From positions 558,001 through 622,000 of the forward strand of contig NZ_JAGGJV010000001.1 of NCBI RefSeq assembly GCF_017873135.1: a stretch of 64,000 nucleotides of DNA, given 5' to 3'. This DNA is from Rhizobium herbae (GTDB lineage: Bacteria; Pseudomonadota; Alphaproteobacteria; Rhizobiales; Rhizobiaceae). Numbering within the stretch: the stretch's first letter is position 1; each line of letters begins with the position of its first letter. The notes beneath the pieces were generated by a model. The model had not been told where the DNA came from, searched no databases, and worked only from the letters and a program-made list of their open reading frames with translations. Position numbers and translations under genes: made by a program. Of the stretch, positions 34,876 through 43,346 are shown in pieces.

Positions 34876-35664
34876 ATGTTCGATATCCGCGACTTCATCG
34901 ACGACGTGGCGCGCTCCGTGGCGTTCCTCAGCCGCATCCACATGCCGCAGCGCCATTTCGTCAATTTCGACGGCCGCCTCAGCCGTGCCGTGCGCGCCTT
35001 TCCGCTGGCCGGGCTGCTGATCGTCCTGCCGGCGGCGGCCATCGTCTCGATCTTCAGCGCCCTTCAGGTATCGCCGCTGTTCACCGCCTTCGTTGCCGTG
35101 GCGATCCAGGCGTTGATCACCGGCGCCCTGCATGAGGACGGCCTCAGCGATACGGCCGACGGTCTTGGCGGCGGCAAGACGAAGGAGCGCGCGCTGATCA
35201 TCATGAAGGACAGCCGCATCGGCTCCTACGGCGCCGTCGCCCTCATCCTGTCCTTCGGCCTCAGGGTCTCGGCGCTTGCCGCGGTGCTGCCGCAGGTGTC
35301 CCCGAGCGGCGCAGGCCTTCTGGTGCTGGCCGTGGCAGCGCTGAGCCGCACCGCCATGGTCTGGCACTGGTCGAAACTGCCGCCCGCCCGCCAGGACGGC
35401 GTTGCCGCTTCGGCCGGAGAACCGGAGGCTTCCGCGGTCACTGTCGCGCTTGTTCTCGGCGTCGTGTCCGCCGCCCTCTTGCTGCTTCTGTCCGGTGCCT
35501 CCCTGCTTGCCGCGGTTCTGGCCATCGCAGCGTTTGTGGCCACCGTGCCAGCCTTCAGCGAAATCGTCGACGGCAAGATCGGCGGCCACACGGGCGACAC
35601 AATCGGAGCCACACAACAATTGACCGAAATCGCCGTTTTTGCCGCCCTTGCACTGGCGATCTGA
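34876..35664 (+). CDS. cobS: Adenosylcobinamide-GDP ribazoletransferase
   Basis: 262 residues from ATG 34876, preceded by GGGGGGA; an in-frame ATG at 34861 lies before that run. Integral membrane enzyme joining alpha-ribazole to adenosylcobinamide-GDP. VAFLSRIHMPQRH near the start, ALHEDGLSDTADGLGGG (catalytic metal motif), KDSRIGSYGAVAL and the terminal GGHTGDTIGATQQLTE are all typical. Divergent from cobT. Confidence 0.93.
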   Translation: MFDIRDFIDDVARSVAFLSRIHMPQRHFVNFDGRLSRAVRAFPLAGLLIVLPAAAIVSIFSALQVSPLFTAFVAVAIQALITGALHEDGLSDTADGLGGGKTKERALIIMKDSRIGSYGAVALILSFGLRVSALAAVLPQVSPSGAGLLVLAVAALSRTAMVWHWSKLPPARQDGVAASAGEPEASAVTVALVLGVVSAALLLLLSGASLLAAVLAIAAFVATVPAFSEIVDGKIGGHTGDTIGATQQLTEIAVFAALALAI

Positions 35665-35711
35665 AACGACGATATAGTTGGAACCGCTCTTTATCCGGAC
35701 GCAGTACCTTC

Positions 35712-35936
35712 ATGGAATCGCCCTGCATTCTCGTCTGTTCGATCGACATGAAAACCGGATATTGCTTCGGCTGCGGTCGCACGCGCGACGAGATCGGCGC
35801 CTGGACGCTCTACACGTCCGATGAGCGCCGCGGCATCATGGAAACCCTGCCAGCCCGGATGGAAACGCTGGAGCGCAAGCCGCGCCGCGAAACACGCCGG
35901 ACCCGCATGGCGCGCGAGCGGGTGAGCGGCGCATGA
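35712..35936 (+). CDS. DUF1289 small cysteine-rich protein
   Basis: 74 residues. SPCILVCSIDMKTGYCFGCGRTRDEIGAW carries four Cys (in CxxxCx(9)CxxC form), the pattern of DUF1289, often predicted to bind Fe-S or zinc. The C-terminal half is very basic (RKPRRETRRTRMARER). Its end overlaps the next gene by four bases. Function unknown. Confidence 0.82.
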   Translation: MESPCILVCSIDMKTGYCFGCGRTRDEIGAWTLYTSDERRGIMETLPARMETLERKPRRETRRTRMARERVSGA

Positions 35937-36634
35937 ACAGGCTGACCATTCTTCTGGGCATCCTTGCCGCCGGCCTCGTCTTTCTCATCCTCAACCACGA
36001 CAGCGGCCGCACCTTCGGCATTGTCAACGACGACTTCGGCCGGCTGGTCACGCTTGGCGCGATCGCGGCGATGATCGGCACCGGCATCCTTCAGAGCCGG
36101 CGGCACATCGGCCAGAGCCTGCGCCAGTTCGGCATCTGGGTTCTGATCATCCTCGTTCTCGTTTCGGGCTATCTGTACCGCACCGACCTGCAATCGTTTG
36201 GAAACCGGCTGGCCGGCGGCCTCATTCCCGGCCGCGCGGCTGTCTTCACCGACAATGAAGGCATTCAGGAGGTCGTGCTGCACAAGGTCATGAACGGCCA
36301 TTTCGAAACGCCGGTCACGGTCAACGGCGGAACGGTCCAGATGCTGGTCGATACCGGTGCCAGCCGGGTGGCGCTGTCCTACGAGGATGCCCTGACCCTT
36401 GGCCTCAACCCCGCCGGCCTTGCCTATACCCAGACGGTCCTGACCGCCAACGGCCAGGCCCGCGCGGCACCAGTCACATTGTCGGAAGTCTCGATCGGCC
36501 CGATCGTCCGCAACGACATCAAGGCCATGGTCGCCGAACAAGGCAAGCTCGAGCAGAGCCTGCTCGGCATGAGCTTTCTGTCGACGCTGGATTTCCTGCA
36601 GATGCAGACGGATGAGTTGCGGTTGAGGGACTGA
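35933..36634 (+). CDS. Clan AA aspartic protease, TIGR02281 family, membrane-anchored
   Basis: 233 residues. Two or three N-terminal membrane helices (LTILLGILAAGLVFLI, LVTLGAIAAMIGTGIL, GIWVLIILVLVSGYLY), then a single retropepsin-like domain with QMLVDTGASRVALSYEDAL (catalytic Asp in DTGAS) and the flap-like LTANGQARAAPVTL and LLGMSFL. It would act as a dimer on the periplasmic side. The substrate is unknown. Translationally coupled to the DUF1289 gene. Confidence 0.85.
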   Translation: MNRLTILLGILAAGLVFLILNHDSGRTFGIVNDDFGRLVTLGAIAAMIGTGILQSRRHIGQSLRQFGIWVLIILVLVSGYLYRTDLQSFGNRLAGGLIPGRAAVFTDNEGIQEVVLHKVMNGHFETPVTVNGGTVQMLVDTGASRVALSYEDALTLGLNPAGLAYTQTVLTANGQARAAPVTLSEVSIGPIVRNDIKAMVAEQGKLEQSLLGMSFLSTLDFLQMQTDELRLRD

Positions 36635-36644
36635 AGGAAGCACC

Positions 36645-37241
36645 ATGATTTCCGCAGGAGAAACGGCAACGGCGTTAACACTGGTCGAGCCCGATCTGGA
36701 AAATCTGCAGGGTTTCGAAGCAGCGCTGGCCGCCGGCTGGTCGCCCGACCCGAGGCGCGCCGGTGATCGGGATTACATCGAAAGCCTGCATATGACCCTG
36801 GGCCAGAACAGAGCGGCTTTCCTGGTCGACCTTACAAAGCCCGGCGACACTCTTCCGCGGCCCGATGGCACCGGAGGCCATCGCCTTCGATCCCTCCAAT
36901 TCTGGATATGGGACGGCGAATTTTGCGGCAACGTCAACCTGCGCTTCCAGCCCGGGACAATCGAACTGCCGCCCCGGGTTTCCGGCCATATCGGCTATTC
37001 CGTCGTGCCATGGAAGCAGGGCAAGGGTTATGCGACGATGGCGCTGAAACGGGTGCTGGACGTTGCCCGAGACCAATCTCTCGGGCAGGTCGTCATCCTC
37101 TGCGATGAGCACAACCACGCCTCAAGACGCGTGATCGAAAGAAACGGCGGCATTCTGTTTGAAACCGCGCCTCACGCCTCTGACCGGCCCGATCGGCTCA
37201 AATTGCATTTCCGCATCAGCCTGGATGCCGATCCGCGCTGA
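36645..37241 (+). CDS. GNAT family N-acetyltransferase
   Basis: 198 residues. The acetyl-CoA binding motif is VPWKQGKGYATMALKRVLD (R/QxxGxG/A form), preceded by the beta-4 strand GHIGYSVV and followed by DEHNHASRRVIERNGGI. These are GNAT domain signatures close to RimJ/RimL-like enzymes. Substrate unknown. It lies ten bases after the protease stop and may be co-transcribed. Confidence 0.82.
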   Translation: MISAGETATALTLVEPDLENLQGFEAALAAGWSPDPRRAGDRDYIESLHMTLGQNRAAFLVDLTKPGDTLPRPDGTGGHRLRSLQFWIWDGEFCGNVNLRFQPGTIELPPRVSGHIGYSVVPWKQGKGYATMALKRVLDVARDQSLGQVVILCDEHNHASRRVIERNGGILFETAPHASDRPDRLKLHFRISLDADPR

Positions 37242-37364
37242 TTGAAGCCGGCTTGCCGCCTCACCCGCCTGTCATCCGCATGTCATATGACAATGGTGTT
37301 GCTGGATCGCAAAGCCGCTATGGCAGATTCGCCATGACGCGGCGGTGCGAGCAAGGAACAGTGC

Positions 37365-38504
37365 ATGATCATCACGTTTGCCGCTGCGGCCGCAATCCTC
37401 GTCCTCATCAATCTTCTCAGCATCATCATTGCCGGCTGGCGGATGGAGCCCAGCGGGAAACCGGCTCCGTTGGTCCGGCAGAGGCCGCCGGTCTCGATCG
37501 TCGTGCCCGCCCGCGGCATCGAGCCGTTCACCGCCGAGACGCTCGCGCGCGCCTTTTCGCTCGACTGGCCCGATTACGAGCTGATCTTTTGCGTCGCTAG
37601 TCCACGCGATCCTGTTGTTGCCGAAATACGCCGGGCGATGGCCGCAAATCCCGGTGTTCCCACGCGCATCCTGACCGGCGACGACCGGATCAGCGCCAAT
37701 CCGAAGCTCAACAACTGCGTCAAGGGCTGGAAGGCCGCCCGGCACGACTGGGTGATCCTCGCCGATTCCAACGTGCTGATGCCGAAGGACTATGTGACGC
37801 ACCTGATGGCGGGCTGGCACAGGAACACCGGTCTCGTCTGCTCGACGCCGATCGGCGCACGCCCGCAAGGTTTCTGGGCCGAGGTCGAATGCATGTTCCT
37901 CAACACCCAGCAGGCCCGCTGGCAATATGCCGGCGAAGCGCTCGGTTTCGGGTTTGCGCAGGGAAAGAGCATGCTCTGGTTCAAGCCGTTGCTCGACGAT
38001 AATGGCGGCATTGAAGCGCTCGCCGCCGAGATCGCCGAGGATGCGGCCGCAACCAAGCTGGTCAACCGCCTCGGATACAAGGTCCATCTTGTCTCCTGCC
38101 CCTTCGACCAGCCGCTCGGCAGCCGCACCCGCCATGACGTATGGTCGCGCCAGGCCCGCTGGGCACGCCTGCGCCGCGTCACCTTCCCGCTGTTCTTCAC
38201 GCCGGAAATTCTGCTGGGCGCCCTGCCGCCGCTCCTCTTCGCGGTCACGGCTGCCCTGCTCGCAGACGTCAATGCCCCTGCGGTCGGCGCAGCCGTCCTC
38301 GCTGCAATCTACCTGCCGGAACTGGCGCTTGGCCTTGCCAAGGGCTGGCGTGTCTCGCTCCTCTCCCTGCCCGCCATCCTGGTGCGCGACGTCATGCTGC
38401 CGCTGGTCTGGATCCGAAGCTGGGGCAACGGCGCCTTCGTCTGGCGCGGCAACGCCATGACGATCGACACGAAGGTGTGCGAGCTGGAAGAGGTGGTGCA
38501 ATAG
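37365..38504 (+). CDS. GT21 family glycosyltransferase (ceramide glucosyltransferase-like)
   Basis: 379 residues. An N-terminal membrane helix, a GT-A domain and C-terminal membrane helices give the layout of glucosylceramide synthases. Key residues: VSIVVPARGIEPF, the DSNVLMPKDYV (D2), AEIAEDAAATKLVNRLGY (D3 EDxxxxK) and the SRQARWARLRR segment, which is the (Q/R)xxRW lipid-acceptor motif. Agrobacterium has such a GT21 enzyme that makes glycosylceramides; HpnI-like hopanoid enzymes are a possible alternative. Acts at the inner membrane on a ceramide or diacylglycerol-type acceptor. Not obviously in an operon. Confidence 0.75.
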   Translation: MIITFAAAAAILVLINLLSIIIAGWRMEPSGKPAPLVRQRPPVSIVVPARGIEPFTAETLARAFSLDWPDYELIFCVASPRDPVVAEIRRAMAANPGVPTRILTGDDRISANPKLNNCVKGWKAARHDWVILADSNVLMPKDYVTHLMAGWHRNTGLVCSTPIGARPQGFWAEVECMFLNTQQARWQYAGEALGFGFAQGKSMLWFKPLLDDNGGIEALAAEIAEDAAATKLVNRLGYKVHLVSCPFDQPLGSRTRHDVWSRQARWARLRRVTFPLFFTPEILLGALPPLLFAVTAALLADVNAPAVGAAVLAAIYLPELALGLAKGWRVSLLSLPAILVRDVMLPLVWIRSWGNGAFVWRGNAMTIDTKVCELEEVVQ

Positions 38505-38525
38505 GCAGTAGAAAACAATCTCGTT

Positions 38526-38546
38526 CCTATTGCCTATTGCCTATTG
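38526..38546. repeat. Three tandem copies of CCTATTG
   Basis: Three perfect heptamers in a row between the GT21 gene and the convergent ABC-2 permease gene. A microsatellite-like tract that could vary in copy number; no coding effect. Confidence 0.8.
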
Positions 38547-38547
38547 G

Positions 38548-39309
38548 CTAATTCCTCAACCGATACCCCGTCCGGAATATCCACGTCAGCAAGCCCATCA
38601 GTACCGCCAGGAACACGATGATGATTGCAAAGCTGACCACCGGGTTGACGTCGGCGATCTCGAAGAAGCTCCAGCGGAAGCCGCTGATGAGATACAGAAC
38701 CGGATTGAAATGGCTGACCGCCTGCCAGAAGGGCGGCAGCATGTTGACCGAGTAGAAGCTGCCGCCGAGAAACACCAGTGGCGGGATCACCAGCATCGGG
38801 ATCAGGTTCAGCTGCTCGAAATCCTTCGCCCAGATGCCGATGATGAAACCGAACAGGCTGAAGGTTATGGCCGTCAGCACGAAGAACAACAGCATCACGA
38901 AGGGATGGGCGATCGACAGGTCGACGAACAGCGAGGCTGTCCCCAAGATGATGATCCCGATCATCATGCCCTTGGTCGCCGCCGCCCCGACATAACCGAG
39001 TACGATTTCCGTCATCGATACCGGCGAGGACAGAAGCTCATAGATCGTGCCGGTGAATTTCGGGAAATAGATGCCGAACGAGCCGTTGCCGATGCACTGC
39101 GTGAGCAGCGTCAGCATGATCAGCCCCGGGGTGATGAAGGCGCCGTAGGAGACACCGTCGATCTCCTGGATGCGCGAGCCGACGGCAGCGCCGAAGACGA
39201 TGAAATAGAGCGAGGTGGAAATGACAGGCGAGACGACGCTCTGCAAAAGCGTGCGCCTTGTCCGCGCCATCTCGAAGAAATAGATCGACTTGACCGCTTC
39301 GAGGTTCAT
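38548..39309 (-). CDS. ABC-2 type exporter permease
   Basis: 253 residues with six membrane helices. [20 protein letters not shown], the [20 protein letters not shown] and [20 protein letters not shown] segments match NodJ/YadH-like permeases. Pairs with the overlapping ATPase. The substrate, likely a lipid, polysaccharide or drug, is unknown. It ends right next to the heptamer repeat. Confidence 0.85.
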   Translation of the reverse strand: MNLEAVKSIYFFEMARTRRTLLQSVVSPVISTSLYFIVFGAAVGSRIQEIDGVSYGAFITPGLIMLTLLTQCIGNGSFGIYFPKFTGTIYELLSSPVSMTEIVLGYVGAAATKGMMIGIIILGTASLFVDLSIAHPFVMLLFFVLTAITFSLFGFIIGIWAKDFEQLNLIPMLVIPPLVFLGGSFYSVNMLPPFWQAVSHFNPVLYLISGFRWSFFEIADVNPVVSFAIIIVFLAVLMGLLTWIFRTGYRLRN

Positions 39310-40232
39310 GGCCGTGCTCCCACCAGTTCGACGAAAATATCCTCGAGCGAGCTTTGCCGCGTCGAGATGTCCTTGAGCCGGATGCCCGCCTCCGCAAGCG
39401 CCGTCAGCAACGTGGTGATGCCGGTGCGCTCGCCTGCCGTGTTGTAGTCGTAGATCAGCGAATTGCCGTCATCCTCGATCGTCAGGTCGTAGGACGACAG
39501 CGTCTCGGGGAGGCTCGAAATCGGCTCCTGCAGATCGACGCGCAATTCCTTGCGGCCGAGCTTCTTCATCAGGTCCTTCTTGTCCTCGATGAGCAGGATC
39601 TTGCCGCCGTTGATGACGCCCACCCGGTCGGCGATCTCTTCCGCCTCTTCGATGTAATGCGTCGTCAGGATGATCGTCACGCCGGTTTCGCGCAGCTTCT
39701 CGACCACCTGCCACATGTCCTTGCGCAGGTTGACGTCGACGCCGGCGGTCGGCTCGTCGAGGAACAGCACGCGCGGCTCATGGCTGAGTGCCTTGGCGAT
39801 CAGCACGCGGCGCTTCATGCCGCCGGAAAGCTCGCGCAGCATGTTGTCCTTCTTGTCGTAGAGCGACAGGTCCTTCAGCACCTTCTCGATATGCGCCGGG
39901 TTCGGCTTCTTGCCGTGCAGCCCGCGCGAAAAGGACACCGTGTTCCAGACGGTCTCGAACTGGTCGGTCGTCAGTTCCTGCGGCACCAGCCCGATCATCG
40001 CCCGGGTGGCGCGAAAATCGGTGACGACGTCATGACCTCCGACCAGCACCGTGCCGCCGGTCGGATTGACGATGCCGCAGATGATCGAGATCAGCGTCGT
40101 CTTGCCGGCGCCGTTCGGCCCCAGCAGTGCGAGGATTTCGCCTTCCTCGATATCGAGGCTGACATCCTTGAGCGCCTGAAAGCCGGACGCATAGGTTTTC
40201 ACCAGATTGGAAACGGAAACGATGGGCGCCAT
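39306..40232 (-). CDS. ABC-2 type exporter ATP-binding protein
   Basis: 308 residues. Walker [14 protein letters not shown], signature [15 protein letters not shown], Walker [14 protein letters not shown] and switch [15 protein letters not shown]. The C-terminal 80 residues (from [13 protein letters not shown]) are typical of NodI/DrrA/YadG-type ATPases. It overlaps the permease by four bases. No nodulation or drug marker is nearby, so the substrate stays open. Confidence 0.88.
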   Translation of the reverse strand: MAPIVSVSNLVKTYASGFQALKDVSLDIEEGEILALLGPNGAGKTTLISIICGIVNPTGGTVLVGGHDVVTDFRATRAMIGLVPQELTTDQFETVWNTVSFSRGLHGKKPNPAHIEKVLKDLSLYDKKDNMLRELSGGMKRRVLIAKALSHEPRVLFLDEPTAGVDVNLRKDMWQVVEKLRETGVTIILTTHYIEEAEEIADRVGVINGGKILLIEDKKDLMKKLGRKELRVDLQEPISSLPETLSSYDLTIEDDGNSLIYDYNTAGERTGITTLLTALAEAGIRLKDISTRQSSLEDIFVELVGARP

Positions 40233-40439
40233 GAAATATGTTCCGGGGGGACAGGGTGCGGAAAGAGATGCCTTATATGGAGCGTTCCGCCGAAAATTTC
40301 AGCTGCAAAATCGCGAAAAGACGAAAACAGATTGTCAACGCCTGCACCCGCGGCTTCAATCGAGAATTCCGGCGCAATAATCCCCTCCAAAACTGCCGCG
40401 ACCTTCGGATTTTGCCCTGCCTGTCATCAAACGGTGATG

Positions 40440-40559
40440 GTCTTCGATCATTTTCGCGTCGTGGAACACAAACGACGCTCGTTTGATTTGCAAGAACCCG
40501 CCCGCAGTCCCCCCTTCGGTAAGGTTCGCTTTAGGCCGGTTTTGACCGGCCATTTTTTT
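40440..40559 (+). ncRNA. Candidate small RNA with intrinsic terminator
   Basis: Three local hairpins follow one another on the plus strand: GCGTCGT/ACGACGC (40456-40478), CCTT-CGGT-AAGG (about 40513-40524) and the terminator GGCCGGT-TTTG-ACCGGCC (40534-40551) with a seven-T run. No protein gene on the plus strand ends here, so the terminator needs another transcript. A C-rich unpaired stretch (CCCCCC) near 40509 could pair with Shine-Dalgarno sequences. The 5' end is a guess. Confidence 0.4.
40534..40559 (+). terminator. Intrinsic terminator on the plus strand without an upstream protein gene
   Basis: Perfect 7+4+7 stem-loop GGCCGGT-TTTG-ACCGGCC followed by ATTTTTTT, a textbook intrinsic terminator. 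The nearest plus-strand gene ends more than 2 kb earlier. Confidence 0.85.
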
Positions 40560-40614
40560 GGGCTGCTTGCTGTTTCAGGAGCGGTCGATCGCCAACCGCG
40601 GATCATCAACAGGA

Positions 40615-40734
40615 TCACGCGAACGGGGGGCAAATTTTGGTCAGGAAATCTCCGACAAAAACAAGACCAACAAGAATTGCGGCTCCCAAAGCAATGAGGA
40701 ATATTCCCGTAGCTACGCGTTTTTTGGGTTCCAT
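40615..40734 (-). CDS. Small single-span membrane protein (39 residues), unknown
   Basis: ATG 40734 is preceded by GGAGG at seven bases. The product begins MEPKKRVAT, has one hydrophobic helix of about 20 residues (IFLIALGAAILVGLVF), then GDFLTKICPPFA and TGA. The positive N terminus predicts an N-in orientation. It is too short for standard gene calls and I recognise no family. It lies between the GFA gene (same strand, upstream) and the candidate RNA. Confidence 0.55.
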   Translation of the reverse strand: MEPKKRVATGIFLIALGAAILVGLVFVGDFLTKICPPFA

Positions 40735-40817
40735 TTGAAACCTCCGTCGATACGTCTCGATTGCCTAGAGGTATTTGATTTCAGGATTGAATGTCGAGAT
40801 AAGAGTCGTCGGGAAAG

Positions 40818-41204
40818 TTAAACCGCGGCCGGAATTTTCCACCAGCCGGGGCAGGAATCCTCGAATGAATGCGAGACCGGGCGCAGTTCCGCTCCGTCCC
40901 GCGCATCGAAACTGCCGGTCACCAGCGCAATGACGGGATCGTCGTCGACGGCGCCCAACGTGCTGCCGCAATGCGGGCAGAAGGAGCGGCTGGAAGCGTT
41001 CGACGATCGATAGAGCGCGGGCATTCCCCCCTCGCCGATCCATTCGACGGACTGCCTTGGAAACTCCACCCAGCATAACGTCGGTGCCCCTGAATGCCGC
41101 TGGCAGTTCGTGCAGGAGCACGCATGTGGATTACCCGGTTTGCCCGTCGCGCGGAACCGGATGTTTCCGCAAAGGCAACCGCCCAGATATTGCTTGGTCT
41201 CCAT
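40818..41204 (-). CDS. GFA family zinc protein
   Basis: 128 residues from ATG 41204. Cys ligands GGCLCGNIRF, CSCTNCQRHSG and FCPHCGSTLG are all present, plus VIALVTGSFD, which is typical of GFA domains. Diverged from the member at 19.3 kb and a little longer. No enzymatic role can be assigned. The open frame continues upstream without a start of quality. Confidence 0.83.
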   Translation of the reverse strand: METKQYLGGCLCGNIRFRATGKPGNPHACSCTNCQRHSGAPTLCWVEFPRQSVEWIGEGGMPALYRSSNASSRSFCPHCGSTLGAVDDDPVIALVTGSFDARDGAELRPVSHSFEDSCPGWWKIPAAV

Positions 41205-41317
41205 CGCGAATCCCTTCTGTTGCGCCGCGCAACGCCGCCATACCGATTTTCGCGGTGGCCTGGCGACAGAATTCCGCGACGACTGAGACAGCAACTCCGC
41301 GTGTGACGGTCGTTGGA

Positions 41318-42616
41318 TCAGTCGCAATGCCTGTACCCCGATTTGCGCGCCCTCAGATCGAAATGGAAATGATCCTTGTGGTGCGGATCGCTGCCGGGAC
41401 CGAGCACCGTATTGAAATACTTGCAGCTGTCGCTGCGCACCGCCTTCAACAGGCCCTTTTCGCGGAAGGCGAAGAAGCCGGGCTTGCGCACGTCGATCTC
41501 CTTGCCGGAATTCAGCACGAACTTGCCGACGTCGATGGCGTTGCCATGGGCATGCTCCGACATCGGGTTGCCGCGCCGCGAATTCATCGTCCGGCAGGAA
41601 TAGCCGCCGAGCGGCTTGATCGTCTTGATGCCGGAGAGATAGCGGTAGCGCGCCGATGGGGCGAGCTCGTTCTTCACCCATTTGGCGAAGGCTTCCGTCA
41701 CCTCGCAGTTGAGCTTGACGGATGGTTTGATGTCGATGCCGCCGGAAAGGCCCGTCAGTTCGATCGGATAGTCGATGCCGCAGGCCTTGCCGTTGGAGAT
41801 GCGCGGAATATCGGTGAACTCCACCCTGAGTTTCTTCAGCCGCTGGCGGCAGGCGACCTCGGACGCAGGCATCTGCCCGGTGAAATCGGGCTCGGATTCG
41901 GACAGGGGATTGTCGGCACGCGGCAGGAAAGCCACCTGCTGCTCTTCTTCTGCCTGTTGCCTGCGCAGCATCACCCGCTGCTGCTGATCGAGAAACTGGG
42001 CCTTGCGCGCCTCCTCGGCGGCACGCTTTTCGGCGCTCAGCGGCGGCAGGTCCGGATCGTAGCCGGGATCGACTTCGGCGGCCGCCGGCATCTCCTGCGG
42101 TCCCCCGAGCTGCTGCACGCTGTCGCCGCCGATGCCGCCAACCACCGGCTGGCTGGCATTGCCCTCGGCAATCTCATTGCCCCTGGCGATATCGCGGTTC
42201 TGCTCCTCGGCAAGGCCGACAACAGGTGTCGAGGCGGTCTCGACGCCCAGCATCGCATCCATGTTGACACCCTCGGGAGGCACCGTCATCGGCTGCGCGC
42301 TGGCAACCGCCAGCGGTTGCTGCATGGTGCTTTCAGGCTCGCTGTCGATCATCGGCAGGCGCTCTGCCTGCATGCGCGGATCGACCGGAACGGCATCGTC
42401 GGAATTTTCGGAAAATGTGCCGACCGGCGTCTCCGTCGACGGATAGGCGTTTTCCCGTGCGATGCGCCGGTGGTCGCGCGCCGGTTCGATGGCGCTCACC
42501 CGTGCGGAGGAATCGATGCGGGCCGGCGGGCTCAGATCATCCGTCGAGCAGGCGGCCAGCGAAAGCGACAGCACGAAGACCATCGCCGGCCGACGGAAAA
42601 GGGAAACATACGCCAT
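41318..42616 (-). CDS. Extensin-like family lipoprotein (M15-like fold)
   Basis: About 432 residues from ATG 42616. Signal peptide with lipobox LSLAAC, then a 200-residue linker rich in Ala, Pro, Gln and Glu, with repeated QQRV/EEQ patches. The C-terminal 180 residues form the extensin-like C domain: CRQRLKKLRVEFTDIP, CGIDYPIELTGLSGGIDIKP, HAHGNAIDVGKF (His...Asp) and DHFHFDLRARK (HxH). This His/Asp set resembles M15 peptidases, so a peptidoglycan endopeptidase role is plausible. Anchored in the envelope by lipid and likely facing peptidoglycan. Confidence 0.83.
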   Translation of the reverse strand: MAYVSLFRRPAMVFVLSLSLAACSTDDLSPPARIDSSARVSAIEPARDHRRIARENAYPSTETPVGTFSENSDDAVPVDPRMQAERLPMIDSEPESTMQQPLAVASAQPMTVPPEGVNMDAMLGVETASTPVVGLAEEQNRDIARGNEIAEGNASQPVVGGIGGDSVQQLGGPQEMPAAAEVDPGYDPDLPPLSAEKRAAEEARKAQFLDQQQRVMLRRQQAEEEQQVAFLPRADNPLSESEPDFTGQMPASEVACRQRLKKLRVEFTDIPRISNGKACGIDYPIELTGLSGGIDIKPSVKLNCEVTEAFAKWVKNELAPSARYRYLSGIKTIKPLGGYSCRTMNSRRGNPMSEHAHGNAIDVGKFVLNSGKEIDVRKPGFFAFREKGLLKAVRSDSCKYFNTVLGPGSDPHHKDHFHFDLRARKSGYRHCD

Positions 42617-42834
42617 ACTCAATTGCCGCCTCTACCGGTGACGATGCATCGAAACGCACCATCCATATCCGCCCTGTCCCGGCGCAAAACCTGCGGACCA
42701 CCTGTGTCCAAAGGCGGGCGCGGCTGCGAAAAGACCGTGACTGAAGGGGATTTTATGCAAACAGGGTAAACGAAGGCTTTCGATGCCGTTACCGGTTATC
42801 GGCCGTGCCGTCCGCAGCGCCGCGAAACGGCGTC

Positions 42835-43278
42835 TCAGAGATGCCGGACGGCGAGCCTGCCGCCCCATTTCCCGTTGAGATACTCGCAGACAAGCTGACG
42901 GTGACATTGATGCGGCTGCGCTTCCGAACAGAGCAGGCAACTCCCGGCAAACGCGGAAGCTTCAAGCCGTGCCTCGATCTGCCGCTCGGCCATCAGGCTC
43001 ATGAACCGGTGACGCAGCGTGTTCCAGTCGCCCTTCTCCTTCTTGAAGGACGTCAGCATATCCTCCGTCGGCGCCAGCAGCGGCTGATGCATATAATCGG
43101 CGCCGCAAAGCTGTTTCAGGAAATACGGCAGGTCTGACGCCTTGGCGAAGCCGGCAAGCTGCGAGGTATTGTGAAGCCGGATATCGACGACCCGCTTCAC
43201 GCCGGCCTGCCGGATACGGCCAAAAAAATCCGCCGCGGTGCTTTGGGTAAACCCGATCGTGGTTACATCGATTTGCAT
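42835..43278 (-). CDS. DUF488 family protein
   Basis: 147 residues from ATG 43278 (MQIDVTTIGF). The DUF488 pattern is complete: TIGFTQSTAADFFGRI, VVDIRLHNTSQLAGF, and a C-terminal CEAQP-like Cys/His patch with LLCSEAQPHQCHRQLVCEYL. The Cys-His cluster suggests metal or nucleic acid binding; function is unknown. The frame continues upstream of the ATG as an artefact. Confidence 0.8.
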   Translation of the reverse strand: MQIDVTTIGFTQSTAADFFGRIRQAGVKRVVDIRLHNTSQLAGFAKASDLPYFLKQLCGADYMHQPLLAPTEDMLTSFKKEKGDWNTLRHRFMSLMAERQIEARLEASAFAGSCLLCSEAQPHQCHRQLVCEYLNGKWGGRLAVRHL

Positions 43279-43346
43279 CCGCGGTAGTTCCCCCTCTTGG
43301 CACTCTCGCAATTCCGCCACACCGGGCGGTATCCTTGTTGCCGATC

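Larger units (their letters stand above)
40233..40614. other. Intergenic region with a candidate RNA gene
   Basis: No protein-coding gene is supported in 382 bases, and the AT content is higher than in the flanking genes. Positions 40440-40559 hold three consecutive hairpins ending in a plus-strand terminator (listed separately). The rest shows no feature I can name. Confidence 0.5.

Noticed and set aside
40238-40486. Plus-strand open frame of 82 codons in the exporter-GFA gap
   Set aside because: No ribosome binding site and Arg/Asn-rich composition; the terminator fits an RNA better.
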